The notes under the pieces are model-generated. The model was not told the origin of the DNA and searched no databases. It worked only from the letters and a program-made list of their open reading frames with translations. The position numbers were made by a program, and so were the translations under genes. A DNA stretch of 64,000 bases from Pegea sp. RAD2-039. Its lineage: Eukaryota > Chordata > Thaliacea > Salpida > Salpidae. Below, in pieces: positions 53,232 to 64,000 of this stretch. Where the stretch lies: positions 620,001 through 684,000 of the forward strand of contig JAQGEQ010000175.1 of NCBI GenBank assembly GCA_034620365.1. Reading direction: 5' to 3'. Each line of letters begins with the position of its first letter. Within the stretch, counting starts at the first letter, position 1.

Positions 53232-55257
53232 AATTTATCTTCTAAAAATTAAAATTCTAAAATTAAAACTCATTACTTCAATTTTATCCTTATTATTTAA
53301 CTTTATACAATAAAGAGCATCAATAAATTTTTTGTAATGTAAACATTAGTTTGATACATTATAATATATTAAATAAACAATAATTTTTCAATAATTAATT
53401 AACCTGATAACTAAAAAATTATATAAGTTGTCATTTGAGTTTCACTACAATTATTAATTTAAAGTACAAGCCATTAAATATGTTACCAACTAGAGATTAT
53501 AACAATTAAATAAATTATAAATATTTTACTATATTATAATATTATAAAGTTACACTAACATCACAGAAACAAGGTTTATGGATGAACTTTTAGATGTATA
53601 AAAGATTAATAAAAAAAATTATTAAAGAAAAGATGAACTAAACTTTTCTGCTATAAATAACAAACAAAAATATTAGGAGCTAATAAATTAGGAGGAAATA
53701 AAGTCAAAAAATTAAATTATAAGACTTAAAAAACTAAAAGCTCCATTTTAACATAAAAAAAGAATGATTACAGATATCAAATCTAAAATAAAGCGAAATA
53801 TACGCAAAAGTGAGGCAACTACTAAGTTTTCATGTTTAACAATGTTGCCAAATAATTATCAATAAAAAAATAAAACTCAAATATGCGTTTCACCTTAAAT
53901 ACATAACAGTTTAGTGAAGTTAAATGACTATAAAATAATGAATACATATAAAATTATTAAGAATGATGCTTTTTAAAAACAGCATAAATTGAAAAGCTTT
54001 TTAAGATGAACCACAAATGATTTTTCGAGTTAAAAATCGAAAACCTAAAACTCTTGCTAAAATACTTGTAAGGTTATCTCCTTTAAAGCCTTGACTTAAA
54101 TTGATAATACTAAATATAAATACAAAATTTTGTATTTCAAGCAAAATATATTTGGATATATGACTTGCTTTGGGTTTATTAATTTATTGTTAATCCACTT
54201 GATCATAAAGTCTCAATAAGGATCGAACAAAGAAATAGTAATTTTGGTCATAAAGTAAAAAAGATAGTGAAATATTGATTTAAAGCTTATGCAGTTTTGA
54301 TTTTTAGTAAATGATTACCAGCATGCTCCTTGTTATAATTATTATTGGCTCAAACAGAAAAACTTACACTAAAAACTTACTTTTTTATTGCAATCATACT
54401 TTTTATGTTGTCTTTTTTTGTATAATCAATAAAAAATACTTTTAGGAAGCTAAAATAATAAAACAGTTTTAGTTTTATGAAGATCATAGCTACCAAAAGG
54501 AGATATAAAGATTCATTACAAATAACCAAATATTTGTCAAACATAAAATAATTTATTATTTCCTACCTGGTTCTTTCGAATTTTCATCATAAAACGATTT
54601 TTTTTGAGAAGTTCTTTAAAAAATAACTGAGCTTTTTTAGTAATCAAATTTTTATCATTTATAGATTTAAAAAATTTTTTAAATATTTTTATTTAGTTTG
54701 AAAAGTTTGTTTTATACAAATTCGGACCATAAAACAAAAAGCCAAAATATCTCAGCAAATTACTCTATAATTGCTCAAGCTATTTTACAATATGGGCATA
54801 GTACATTGAGTGTTCGCTGAGTCCTGTTGTATGGGTTGTCATTAATTATTTGTTTACTTTATTAAATACAGAAGCTATAAAGATACAATTATATTGTTGA
54901 AATATTACTAAGCTGAAATTTATTTTTTTTCATAATTCAATTTTGATAGTTATAATTATTATAAACTCATATTGTCAGAGATTTATGTAACTTATGTCAA
55001 TTTAGTATAAACAAAATAGTTTATTGATAATGTTATATAATATTTTAATACCAGCCTTATAATTGTATGTTCCACGAAGTAAATTATATCTTTGCTAATA
55101 ATTTATATTAATTATAAATAAATAATGTTCTATTTATTATTATTATTTTTTTATTTTAGTCACTTATTTTACATAAATAATTATTTGTCTTGTTTTTATT
55201 TTTTTTTTACTATAGTTTTATTTGTTTTAGCTTTACCTTGGGATAAAAATTGAGAAA
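53232..55257. other. Divergent intergenic region between SNRNP70 and COX11
   Basis: About 2 kb of AT-rich DNA between two oppositely directed genes, so both promoters probably lie here. No obvious TATA arrangement, repeat or additional gene was recognised. Confidence 0.5.
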
Positions 55258-56079
55258 ATGTTTTTGAATTCTGGTAAAAAGTATATTCTCCAAGGTTATA
55301 TGAAGATGTACAAGCCATTAATAGCTTCTGAACATAATTTTAGAATGTTTTCAAATAAAAGTTTACCACTTTTGAAAAAACAATGTTTAAAAATGAAATC
55401 TTCTGATATTCCTTTATATAAAACTTTTGATAAAAAATGCCGTTTTGTTTCCACTATAAATAAGAAAAGCTCAGAAGAAAACTATTATAACAACAAATCC
55501 CATTCTGATACTACTATTTATTTATGTTCTGCAATGATAGCCATGTTTGGGGCTGCATATGCTGCTGTGCCTTTATATAAGATATTTTGTCAACAAGTTG
55601 GTCTTGGAGGTGATCCAAAAATTGGACATAAAATTGATAAATTAGAAACAATGATGCCAATTCGTCAACGAAGGATTAAAGTAAAGTTTCTGGCAAATAA
55701 TAATGCTTCAATTCACTGGAATTTTAAACCTGTACAAGATGAAATTACTGTTGTACCAGGAGAGACTGCTTTAGCTTTCTATACTGCTAAAAACCCAACT
55801 GATGAACCTATTGTCGGAGTTGCAACATATAATGTTGTTCCTTTTAAAGCTGGTTTATATTTTAACAAGATTCAATGTTTCTGTTTTGAAGAACAATGGT
55901 TAAATCCCAATGAAGAGGTGGATATGCCAATATTTTTTTTTATTGATCCTGATTTTGATGATGATGCAGACCTTGCAGCTTATGATGAAATTTCTCTGAG
56001 TTATACTTTCTTCAAGGCTGAAAAAGGAATGAGCATTCCTTTGCCAGGGTTTATGCAGATTAGTTCAGCACATACATAA
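55258..56079 (+). CDS. COX11: Cytochrome c oxidase assembly protein COX11
   Basis: Single exon, 273 aa (human 276). A basic N-terminal region (about 1-75) suits a mitochondrial presequence. One membrane helix (about 86-106) leads into the conserved VPLYKIFCQQVGLGGDP. The CtaG/COX11 immunoglobulin-like domain follows, with the copper-binding pair in QCFCFEEQ (Cys207, Cys209) and a third conserved Cys at 111. The C-terminus EISLSYTFFKA is typical. The protein sits in the inner mitochondrial membrane and delivers copper to the CuB site of COX1. It is intronless. A strong acceptor-like AG (55229-55230, after a long pyrimidine tract) is 27 nt before the ATG. TAF6 starts 225 bp downstream on the same strand. 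Confidence 0.96.
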   Translation: MFLNSGKKYILQGYMKMYKPLIASEHNFRMFSNKSLPLLKKQCLKMKSSDIPLYKTFDKKCRFVSTINKKSSEENYYNNKSHSDTTIYLCSAMIAMFGAAYAAVPLYKIFCQQVGLGGDPKIGHKIDKLETMMPIRQRRIKVKFLANNNASIHWNFKPVQDEITVVPGETALAFYTAKNPTDEPIVGVATYNVVPFKAGLYFNKIQCFCFEEQWLNPNEEVDMPIFFFIDPDFDDDADLAAYDEISLSYTFFKAEKGMSIPLPGFMQISSAHT

Positions 56080-56303
56080 AAATATTATTATCTTTTCTTT
56101 ATTTCTTTCATCTTTATTAAAACTAGTCGTATACAATGACAGTATAAAAATTTACTGAACAAATTTCAAGCAAACTTTTAAAGATAATTATGTTGAACTA
56201 ATTAACAAATTACTTTTTCTAAAAGTTAGATTTCATCTTTTGATAAATAATTTTTATTACTTTTTCAATACTTGTAGCTTATGAAACAATTTATATTACA
56301 ACA
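56080..56303 (+). promoter_or_regulatory. COX11-TAF6 intercistronic spacer with acceptor-like site
   Basis: Only 224 bp separate the two reading frames. ATTAAA after COX11 could serve for polyadenylation. A pyrimidine-rich tract ending ttttcaatacttgtag gives an acceptor-like AG at 56276-56277, 26 nt before the TAF6 ATG. This layout suits either a short independent promoter with a 5' UTR intron or a trans-spliced downstream operon gene. Confidence 0.4.
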
Positions 56304-58232
56304 ATGGCTGATAATAAAAATAAAGATGACATTGATGGAAGGAAGTCAAAGTTTAAACAGATGCCTAGCATCTGCGTAAAAACTTGTGCAGAATCAATTG
56401 GTTATTCCAACTTATCTGATAATTGTGTTCAATCAATATCTGAAGCAGTCACATTCTACCTTAGAGATATCATTCAGGTAACATTTGAGAAGATAAAATT
56501 AAATAGAAAGTCTTTATTAAACTTTATTCTATTTTCAGGACTCACTAAAGTTTAGAGATCATCGAAAAGGAAGCCGCCTTAGTTGCTCTGATATTGACAA
56601 CACTTTAAAAGTTTTTATCTGCAAGCTGCTTCTTTAACTAGCTTTCTAACGAGCCCTGTTGCAGTCAAAGAATGTCGAACCTTTATATGGAGTGGCAGCG
56701 AGCGATTACATCCCGTTCCGCTTCACTAGTGGCGGAGGACGCGAATTCCACATCACAGAAGAGACGGAAGTCGATCTGAAAGATATGATGACAAATAATC
56801 TGCCCAAAATTCATCATGATATAGCTTTGAAAGGTGTCTTCTGTAATCATCAACAAGTTTGATGCGAGCAAATCTCGTGTAGCTCATTGGCTCGCTATCG
56901 AAGGAGTACAACCGAACATACCGGAGAATCCCCCTCCTACTCCTCTATTCCAACTCAATGTACTGAATGGTCACCATGGCAACGAACCACGACAAACTTC
57001 GATGCCACTGAAGAGTTGTCGAGTGCCCGACAACAACCCGCTTCTAACTTCCTCAAAAGTAAGCGAAGCGTCTATCGCGTCGGTTGCCATTGACAACGCT
57101 GATAATCAAGGTGCCGACGACTGGTAACTCGGTTCAGTTGAAAGATCGCTTCACGCATGAATTGTCAGTCGAGCAACAACTCTACTACAAAGAAATCACC
57201 GAAGCAGCAGTGGGCGCTAACGAGAGTCGTCGCGCGGTTAGTGACGTCACTTTTCGGTTGCTAGTAGCAACTTGTTGATTGGTTTCAGGAAGCGTTGAGT
57301 AGTTTAGTGAAGGATCCCGGCTTGTCACAGATGCTTCCTCGCTTCAGCACCTTCATTGCTGAAGGAGTTCGCGTCAATGTGGCTCAGAACAATCTCGCGC
57401 TTCTCATCTATTTGATGAGGATGGTGAAAGCTCTCATGGACAATCCATCTCTAAATCTCGAGAAATATGTAAATAACAACAAGCCACGTTAGTTGATAAC
57501 TGTTTGTGATTGGTCGTCGACAGCTACATGAGCTGAATCCAGCGGTGATGACGTGTATCGTGAGTCGGCAGTTGTGTTCACGACCCGATCATGACAACCA
57601 CTGGGCGCTTCGCGATTACGCGGCGCGTTTGATGAGTCAAATCTGTCGCGGCTTCAATACTACAACCAATCAAATCCAACCTCGAGTACTTGCCATCTTC
57701 TGCAAGAGTCTCCATGACGACAAATCGTCGCTTTCGACGCGATACGGTTGCTTAGCAGGATTGGCTGAATTAGGAGCAGAGGTAAGACCCTCTAGTAAAG
57801 ATCAGTAACGATCTTAGATGTCATCCAGGTCATCCAGAAGTTCATCTTAGTAAGACTTCGATCTGAAGGAGAACGGATCAAATCAGTTTTGGATTCTCAG
57901 TCTCCGAATCCAGTTGACAAAGCTGCAGCTGAAAGAATTAGGATTCTTCTAGTGGTCAGTTGATGACGTCATTGAGTCTTTAATTCATCACTTACATCAT
58001 GAATCTATAGAAACACTGCAGTACGCTCATCAAGAACCTTCTACAACCACCAGACAAGCCTGAAGATTATCAACAGCGTTACGGATGTTTAGGTTTCTAT
58101 GTTTGTCAACAAGTTACTAAGATACGAGAACAAGAAGCACACAAGTCGCGATTGTACGCCAGCACTGGACTTCCAACCAGGCACAACACTAATCCGGTCT
58201 GTGACAACTCACTACTCGATGCTTGTCTGTGA
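56304..58232 (+). CDS. TAF6: Transcription initiation factor TFIID subunit 6
   Basis: Nine exons: 56304-56477, 56539-56610, 56665-56833, 56883-57058, 57111-57236, 57289-57468, 57524-57781, 57829-57954, 58011-58232; 500 aa (human about 677). An N-terminal histone fold (about 25-90, [12 protein letters not shown] and SDIDNTLK) pairs with TAF9. The middle region is very conserved: [48 protein letters not shown]. The C-terminal HEAT repeats read [32 protein letters not shown] and [15 protein letters not shown]6 is a core TFIID (and related SAGA-type) subunit in RNA polymerase II initiation. The human Ser/Pro-rich tail after the HEAT region is missing; a stop follows soon after the [10 protein letters not shown] block. 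Introns are 48-61 bp, two with TGACGTCA. Acceptor-like AG at 56276-56277; AATAAA at 58596-58601. Confidence 0.95.
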
Positions 58233-61198
58233 TGTCAACTCTCACACACTCTGTCCTGGCTTCTGTCCCACTTTTTATTTTTATCTTTCAACCTAATATT
58301 GAAACCTTGTGTATAGGTCTTTTGGTGTTTCTTCAAAATAAGGTTGAAATCACTTTTTTAGTTAAACAAGCGAGCAGCAGCATGTCTTTTTGCTCAAATC
58401 CTGATGTTTCAATTTGTACAAATTATTATGAGAACATTTCGACTTCTTGTAGAGTTCTGAGGTTGATTATGGGTGAAAAATCTTTATCTTCCTGCATGAA
58501 AAAGTCTTTCTCAGTTGACTTTTTGAAATAGGAGTCTTTTAACTTTTTTTTTTCTTGACAATTGTGAATCTATCGTATCTTTGCACGATATCACCAATAA
58601 AATACAAAAAATGAAATCTTTTAATTAAGTTTCGGGTAAACACCAACCTTTTTTGCATGTTTTCATTTTCTACAAATTATTAACTAGTTTTTTCGACAGT
58701 TCTTTTTCTCCAACTCCAACTCATCGTATTTTGGAGATTTGATCTTTGGAAATCCTTGATGACATCATTCCTGAGTTTTCTACATCATTTTATTTATTCT
58801 TTAAAGGATCCTAATCTTTCTGCCTCTATTTCGTTGACAGTCTAGTCACGTGTAGAGGATAAATAAATTGTTTAAAAGCGCGCCGTTTGGCTGCTAAAAT
58901 TATTGATTTTTTTACCTTGCTCGTTTATTTCTAATGAAATTTTATGTTGAGCTTAAAAACAAGTTTTTCAACAGTAAACAACTTTCCAAATAATTGACAT
59001 TTTTAATTCAAATAAATATGGTTCTGTTTCAGATTGTTTTGTTGAATCAATTTTTAAGAAGAATGCAAAATACTAGTTTTAGTTATGCAACTAGCACGAA
59101 AGCTTCGATCAAGAAGTTTATAACTAGCAACACTTCGGCTTAAATGAAACAAAAATAAGAATATATTTCAATTAGCTGCCTCTAGTTAAATCACTAGCTT
59201 GACTCAGGGTTATCTGAGTATGGTTATAACCCTGCCAATACTAATTATATTTCTTAATTCAAAGATTATCAAAGGCGATACGTAGAAAAGATTTTTCACT
59301 GGAATAGACTTATACAATTTAGTGCTCCACCTATAATAACTTAATGGCCTGCTTTAGCTGAGAATTTTAAATTTGGTAATAAAGACAAGTACAGCCTATA
59401 TAATATTTATCTTTTGAGAGCTCTCGATACAACAGGTCTTTTGAGATTCGTCCGTGTTTCCAACGTATATGACCTAGTCTGGGGCGGCTTAGCATGTTGA
59501 ACATTGTTGCCAGTGCGCCTCAAGACTTCTTTGTTTGAGGTCTTTTGCTGCCACCTTATAAGTTGGATGCGACGAAAGGTTTATCATCGAGTTTATACCG
59601 ACAAAGTTCAATTTTTGCCGGCATGCAATCGCATACTGCAGACTTTGTAGATGGATTATCCCAAACCTTGGAGGTGAGTCGTGATACTGATGATGTTATC
59701 TTTGAGAAGGGATAGACACAATTATCTATCAACCACGCAGCTCTAGTATTGACTAGACTAATTCTAAGAGTATAAGAAACCTCGAAGCACTTTGTTTATG
59801 ATGCGTTATTTTTATGGTTCAACAAAAAATATATAACTATTATTTTCAGAACTAGGAAAAAATTTAAATCCATCAAAGCTATTTGCAGTATTAATTGATA
59901 ATTGTGCTTTTGTGCTAGGACCTAATCAAACACACCCATCCGCTTGTAAGAAGAAATATTCAAGCGAACTGGAGGTGCATTTTTTAGGCTAAAACAAGAG
60001 TTAATAAAGAAAAAACGGTTTGGCTTTTGGAATTAAATTGATATGGTGTAATATCTAATCAACATCGTGGACAGCTTTAAAGCCTAACAAGTTCACCCTA
60101 CTTTACTATAATTGTCAAAACATTACATCTGATGACTTTGCCTAGCGCTCTGTACTAATTTGAGGCAAGCCTATTACTCCTAACAACCTTTGAGGTTTGA
60201 CTCTAAAACTACTGAAAATGAAAAATTGTACTTTTAAGTTTGCGGAAATTTTTTAATTAGAATAATTCTGCAAAATCGAGATGAAAGTAGAAAAAGTGGC
60301 TTACAATAAATGTTGCAAGCAATCACTAAAAATAAACCAAATGTCGAATCGTGAAAGATGTTAACCGATTAAACCACCAAAATGTTGTGCAACTATTGGA
60401 TAATCTCCTAATACATCTTCTATTTCTTTTAAATGATTATTAATTGCTCCTTACAAACTGTTTGAAATATCTTGTTCAGGTTCAACTGAAGTTGATCTTA
60501 CAACAAACTGGACTACTTCAAGATGGAAGAGATGAGAGCAAGTATTTTTGGTTTGACAATTTTGTGTTTATTGTTTAGTTACTAATATCAACAAAGGGTT
60601 CCCGCTTCCACTGTGATCCAGGCGGGTGCCTTTTGATTGGTTGATGGTAGCTGAGTCATATTTACATCTACCAGTGACTGATAATCATCATCTGACAAAT
60701 TCGAACAACGTCAAAAAATCTTTCCTTTTTATACGTTTGAAAGTAAAATATCAAGTTAAAGAGACTGAAAAGTAAACAAACTACTTCCACAACCATATCA
60801 ACCAACCAGCCTGACACCAGCAGCAGTTGCCATGGAAACTAACATGTCGAGACAAAAATGTAGCTAGGATAAAAAAGTGAATGATAAAGAGCAGAGAAGG
60901 CGTATTTGATCAAATAGAAAATGACGTCATCACTACCGGATATGTACAACTGGTGGTGATAAAGTAGAAGACGTTGACGAGGAAACGCCGCGGAGTAGGA
61001 TGAAGGCAAAAGAGGTGATGATGTTAAATACAGTTTCAACGTAGATGACGAAATTTAAGTGCTACGACGTCAACCACAACACTGCCGCCCTCTTGTGGCC
61101 GTTTTTATCATCACTGGACCTCATTAGCATCATCTCCACGGTAACTCAGTCACAAATTTATTTAAATACGAGGAGCTACCCTCAGCAAATAGCCACTA
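58233..61198. other. Intergenic region between convergent TAF6 and SAP130
   Basis: About 3 kb. It starts with the TAF6 3' UTR (AATAAA at 58596). Scattered exon-like pieces occur further right but no complete gene could be built. A short inverted repeat (cagggttat at 59205-59213, ataaccctg at 59226-59234) is present. Confidence 0.4.
59623..60548 (+). other. Possible exons of an unrecognised gene
   Basis: Three plus-strand pieces look coding: 59623-59673 from an ATG (DFVDGLSQTLE) ending at a GTGAGT donor; 59919-59974 after gtgctag (DLIKHTHPLVRRNIQ) ending at a GTGCAT; and about 60481-60548 after cttgttcag (VQLKLILQQTGLLQDG). The first two join in phase. The third does not join the second in frame, so an exon is missing or the model is wrong. 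On the minus strand, about 60367-60450 also looks like a terminal exon (EIEDVLGDYPIVAQHFGG then stop), which conflicts. I do not recognise any of these. Confidence 0.2.
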
Positions 61199-63961
61199 CT
61201 AGAAAAACTTCTTCTTCTTTGTGTTTCGAGGTACACCGCCCCCCGAGCCTGTTCCATTTATCTTATTTATGGTCTTTTGCTTGGAGCGCACAGCGGCGAT
61301 GACGCGCACCGCTAATTCTCGTGACTGCATCGTCCGTACAACTGTTTGTAGTGATTCTTGTAGCTGGTGTTGTGCTGCTTGGCAACGCTGCATGTTGGCC
61401 TGGAAACAAAGCAAGCGTCTATCACGATGAATCAGTTGCCGTGGTAACCAACTTACCAAGACCTTCTCATTGAGCTTAATCAGCGTCTGACGTTTACAAC
61501 TATCGCTACGTAGCGTCGAAGAAGCGAATGGTTCATGAAACGACTTGATAGGGTCGAAGGTTGCCATGCGAACAGCGGGCACGGTCTGAATGTCGGTTGC
61601 TATGGCACCCTGTACCACATATGGTTGCTTGGTGAATCCAAATTTGTGGTTTTTGCTGCTAGAAGCCACCGGAGGGTTCATTGTCGAGTCCTTATCGCAA
61701 CTGGCGTTGGTTGCCATGCAACCGTAACCAACGGCGACTTCCCACGGATCGAGATGCTTGCCGTCATTAGCAATGACGTCACAGCAGGTAACAAGTCGAT
61801 CGTGAATCTGCTGCAACTTGCTACTATACTCCGCTTCACTCGCGATCTGCATCAAGTGCTGATGACGTCGCTGTTACTTGCTTCAGTCACGTGACTCACC
61901 ATCGATTTAAATTGAAGCGAGAGCATCCCGATGTTGTAGAGATCAAAACGCGATTCGTCGTAGCACGCGTCGTTCAAACAGATCTTTTTCTCCGCTGTAG
62001 ATGACAGGTAAGTTCATGGTGATGACGTCACTGAGGCGGGAGCTTACTTTTGATCTTGAGTTCGGAGCGACGAACAAAATGATTGTTGAGCGACTTCTGG
62101 CGCAATCCACTCATGATCTTAAAAGGTGCTCTCTTGCGAAACGGTAGATATCTGTAACACGTGGTGAGTGGCCACATGGTGGCAGTGATGAGTCGTTTAC
62201 CTGACACCTTCACTGTCTACAAACTCCCCGCTACTGCTGCTACTACTTGCTTCATTACTCACTGCTGGCTCTTTCACTTCGATCTTGATCTCAGACACAG
62301 GGATCACTATGACGTCATCATCATTAAATCACAAAGTGCTTGGAGATGATGAGACTTACATGCGAGCTTCTGTTCAGCGACTTCAGTAGCTGGTGGGGCG
62401 AGCTTTTCCGGGCGCGCGTTGTTATTACCAACATACACCATCGCGTCCACACTTTCGTCGGCATCGTCCGTCATCTCGTCATCGTGAATATCTGCGCATG
62501 CGCAATCATCAGTCAATCACACGAGAAAGAGCGAAGGAGGGGGGGACAAACCTGGCGCAATCACGTGGGTCTGTTTGCGAGGCTTCTTGCGCGGTGAGTA
62601 CTCAAAAGATGAGAAGCTCGAAGGTTGTGCTACGTCATGATCGCGTTTCAGCGACGGTCGCGAAGGCGTCTCAAAAAGTTGGTGGTTGCTAGGTGGCAAG
62701 CTCGGTTCAGTTTTGATGATTGGTGGCGTTTGTGACATCATCGGTGTAGCTGACTGCTTCGAAACAGAAGTCGGAGGAAGTGGGATAGAAGTTGGGAGAT
62801 TACATTGTAGAGGGAGAGGACAGGAAATGTTAGAAGATGACGAAAGAGGGGTGAGAAGATGAAGAGGTTGTTGCAAACCAACTGGTTGCTGTTGAGAGCT
62901 TGATTCATTCACCAATTCCTTATTCATTGAATGCTGATAAGCTAAATGCTTTTGTGCCAAGTTAGATGAAGCTGCAAGAAACAGTTGGTAAGTATGGTTG
63001 GTAGTTATGGTTGGTAAGTATGGTTGGTAGATATGGTTGGTAGTTATGGTTGGTAAGTATGGTTGGTAAATATGGTTGGTAAATATGGTTGGTAAGTATG
63101 GTTGGTAGATATGGTTGGTAGATATGGTTGGTAAATATGGTTGGTAGATATGGTTGGTAGTTATGGTTGGTAAGTATGGTTGGTAAATATGGTTGGTAAG
63201 TATGCTTGGTAGATATGGTTGGTAGTTATGGTTGGTAAGTATGGTTGGTAAGTATGGTTGGTAAGTATGGTTGGTAAGTATGGTTGGTAAGTATGGTTAC
63301 AAACCTGATTCTGCTTTTGCCCTTGATGTCATTGTTTCATTTCGAGGTTTAATTTCCGAAGGATTATTATTATAAAGGCTGGCACAGCTATCTTTGTCAA
63401 CTAATAAACAAACATAATAATTATTATCTACTTTTATCAACTACCAGTAGTAACAATTACCTGAAATTTTTTTAGGAAGTGAAGTTAAACCATTGGTTGT
63501 CACAATTTGCTTTCCAATGGTTACTACAAAATACAAGTTGGATTATATAACTGTGGATTTTAGTAAGATGTTACTTCACCTGTCTTGACAGCTGTAACTT
63601 GTGTATCTAATTGATTAGCATGAGATGGAAATCGCGCTTTCGATGTCGGTACCGATATAAAATCAGCTGTAGACGGATGCCTATAAGATAGAAGATTTGA
63701 GAAAAGTTCTTTTTTAATTTCAAATTACTTGTGAGTTGATCTTCTTAAAATTGTAGGAACGATATTTTTTGATGCGATGTTGTGATTGGCATGTGTTGCT
63801 ACTGGTTGCTGTTGGTTACGCTGTTCGCTGGAAACATTATGAAGATTTGGAGGAGGATTGAGAACTTGATCTACAAAAATGATATCGTGACGTCAAAAAA
63901 GAGGTCTGAGAAAATGGTGAAGAAACTGACTTGAAAAAGTGATTTTTTGATTGAGAGGTGT
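61199..63961 (-). CDS. SAP130: SAP130, Sin3-HDAC complex subunit (C-terminal part; 5' end outside the window)
   Basis: Twelve exons are visible on the minus strand: 63931-63961, 63729-63870, 63580-63680, 63461-63523, 63305-63400, 62552-62971, 62360-62491, 62201-62306, 62048-62151, 61900-61994, 61457-61858, 61199-61399, all in phase, giving about 630 residues. The gene continues past the right edge. The identification rests on SPRKKPRKQTHVI, the EFVDSEGVR-YLPFR junction and the C-terminal coiled-coil-like NMQRCQAAQHQL, which match the conserved end of SAP130. The upstream part is low-complexity Gln/Pro/Ser/Asn, as in that family. SAP130 is a nuclear scaffold of the Sin3 histone deacetylase complex. 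The exon at 61457-61858 is longer than the human counterpart and could hide an intron. A minisatellite fills most of the intron at 62972-63304. Confidence 0.85.
62989..63300. repeat. Minisatellite, 24 units of 13 bp
   Basis: Exactly 24 units of 13 bp with no indels: taagtatggttgg and variants (tagt-, taga-, taaa- in the first four bases). The last unit ends ac and one unit has a c for g. It occupies most of the intron of the SAP130 gene between exons 63305-63400 and 62552-62971. On the plus strand, 11 units contain GTAAGTAT, a perfect 5' splice-site consensus in antisense orientation to the host gene. Confidence 0.97.
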
Positions 63962-64000
63962 CTGAAAAAGAAGGAAGAATTAGTTGTGATGAAAAGACAA

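Noticed and set aside
59205-59234. 9 bp inverted repeat around a 12 bp loop, considered as a terminator or MITE end
   Set aside because: It is a single short palindrome with no second element, target duplication or nearby small gene to explain it.

Overview
This window is animal nuclear DNA. It is AT-rich, its genes are split by GT-AG introns (many only 45-120 bp), and it carries bilaterian-type genes: a muscarinic-type receptor, CFAP53, adducin, TAF6, SAP130 and U1-70K. Its texture suggests a tunicate, probably an ascidian. Almost every start codon has a 3' splice-acceptor-like AG a few bases upstream with no matching 5' exon recognised, as expected with spliced-leader trans-splicing. TGACGTCA palindromes are scattered through the introns. 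A satellite carries a motif resembling the Ciona spliced leader as I remember it. This assignment is inference.

Layout. 1-4.3 kb: twelve copies of a ~355 bp satellite, running off the left edge. 4.7-7.3 kb: three decayed gene 5' ends, namely a kinesin-7-like motor (-), a RING finger (+) and an RCC1-like gene (+). 8.9-12.8 kb: a CYP4-like P450 (+) and a head-only adducin-like gene (-), tail to tail with 66 bp between stop codons. 12.8-20.6 kb: gene-poor, with one tRNA-derived SINE-like element. 20.7-23.1 kb: muscarinic-like GPCR (+). 25.9-27.9 kb: an unrecognised protein with seven hydrophobic segments (+). 29.7-30.7 kb: ARF-like GTPase (-). 33.9-36.3 kb: BTB zinc-finger protein (+). 36.8-38.8 kb: two tandem intronless SBDS genes (-). 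40.3-43.1 kb: CFAP53 (-). 45.1-47.0 kb: enolase (-). 49.9-53.2 kb: SNRNP70 (-). 55.3-58.2 kb: COX11 then TAF6 (+), a possible operon. 61.2-64.0 kb: the C-terminal part of SAP130 (-), cut by the right edge, with a 13 bp minisatellite in one intron.

Exon models were built by hand from splice signals and protein-family similarity. Each complete multi-exon model sums to a multiple of three and ends at a stop codon. The genes are mostly housekeeping (glycolysis, splicing, ribosome maturation, respiratory-chain assembly, transcription) plus a few tissue-type genes (receptor, P450, ciliary protein). I see no functional cluster beyond the SBDS duplication and the COX11-TAF6 pair.
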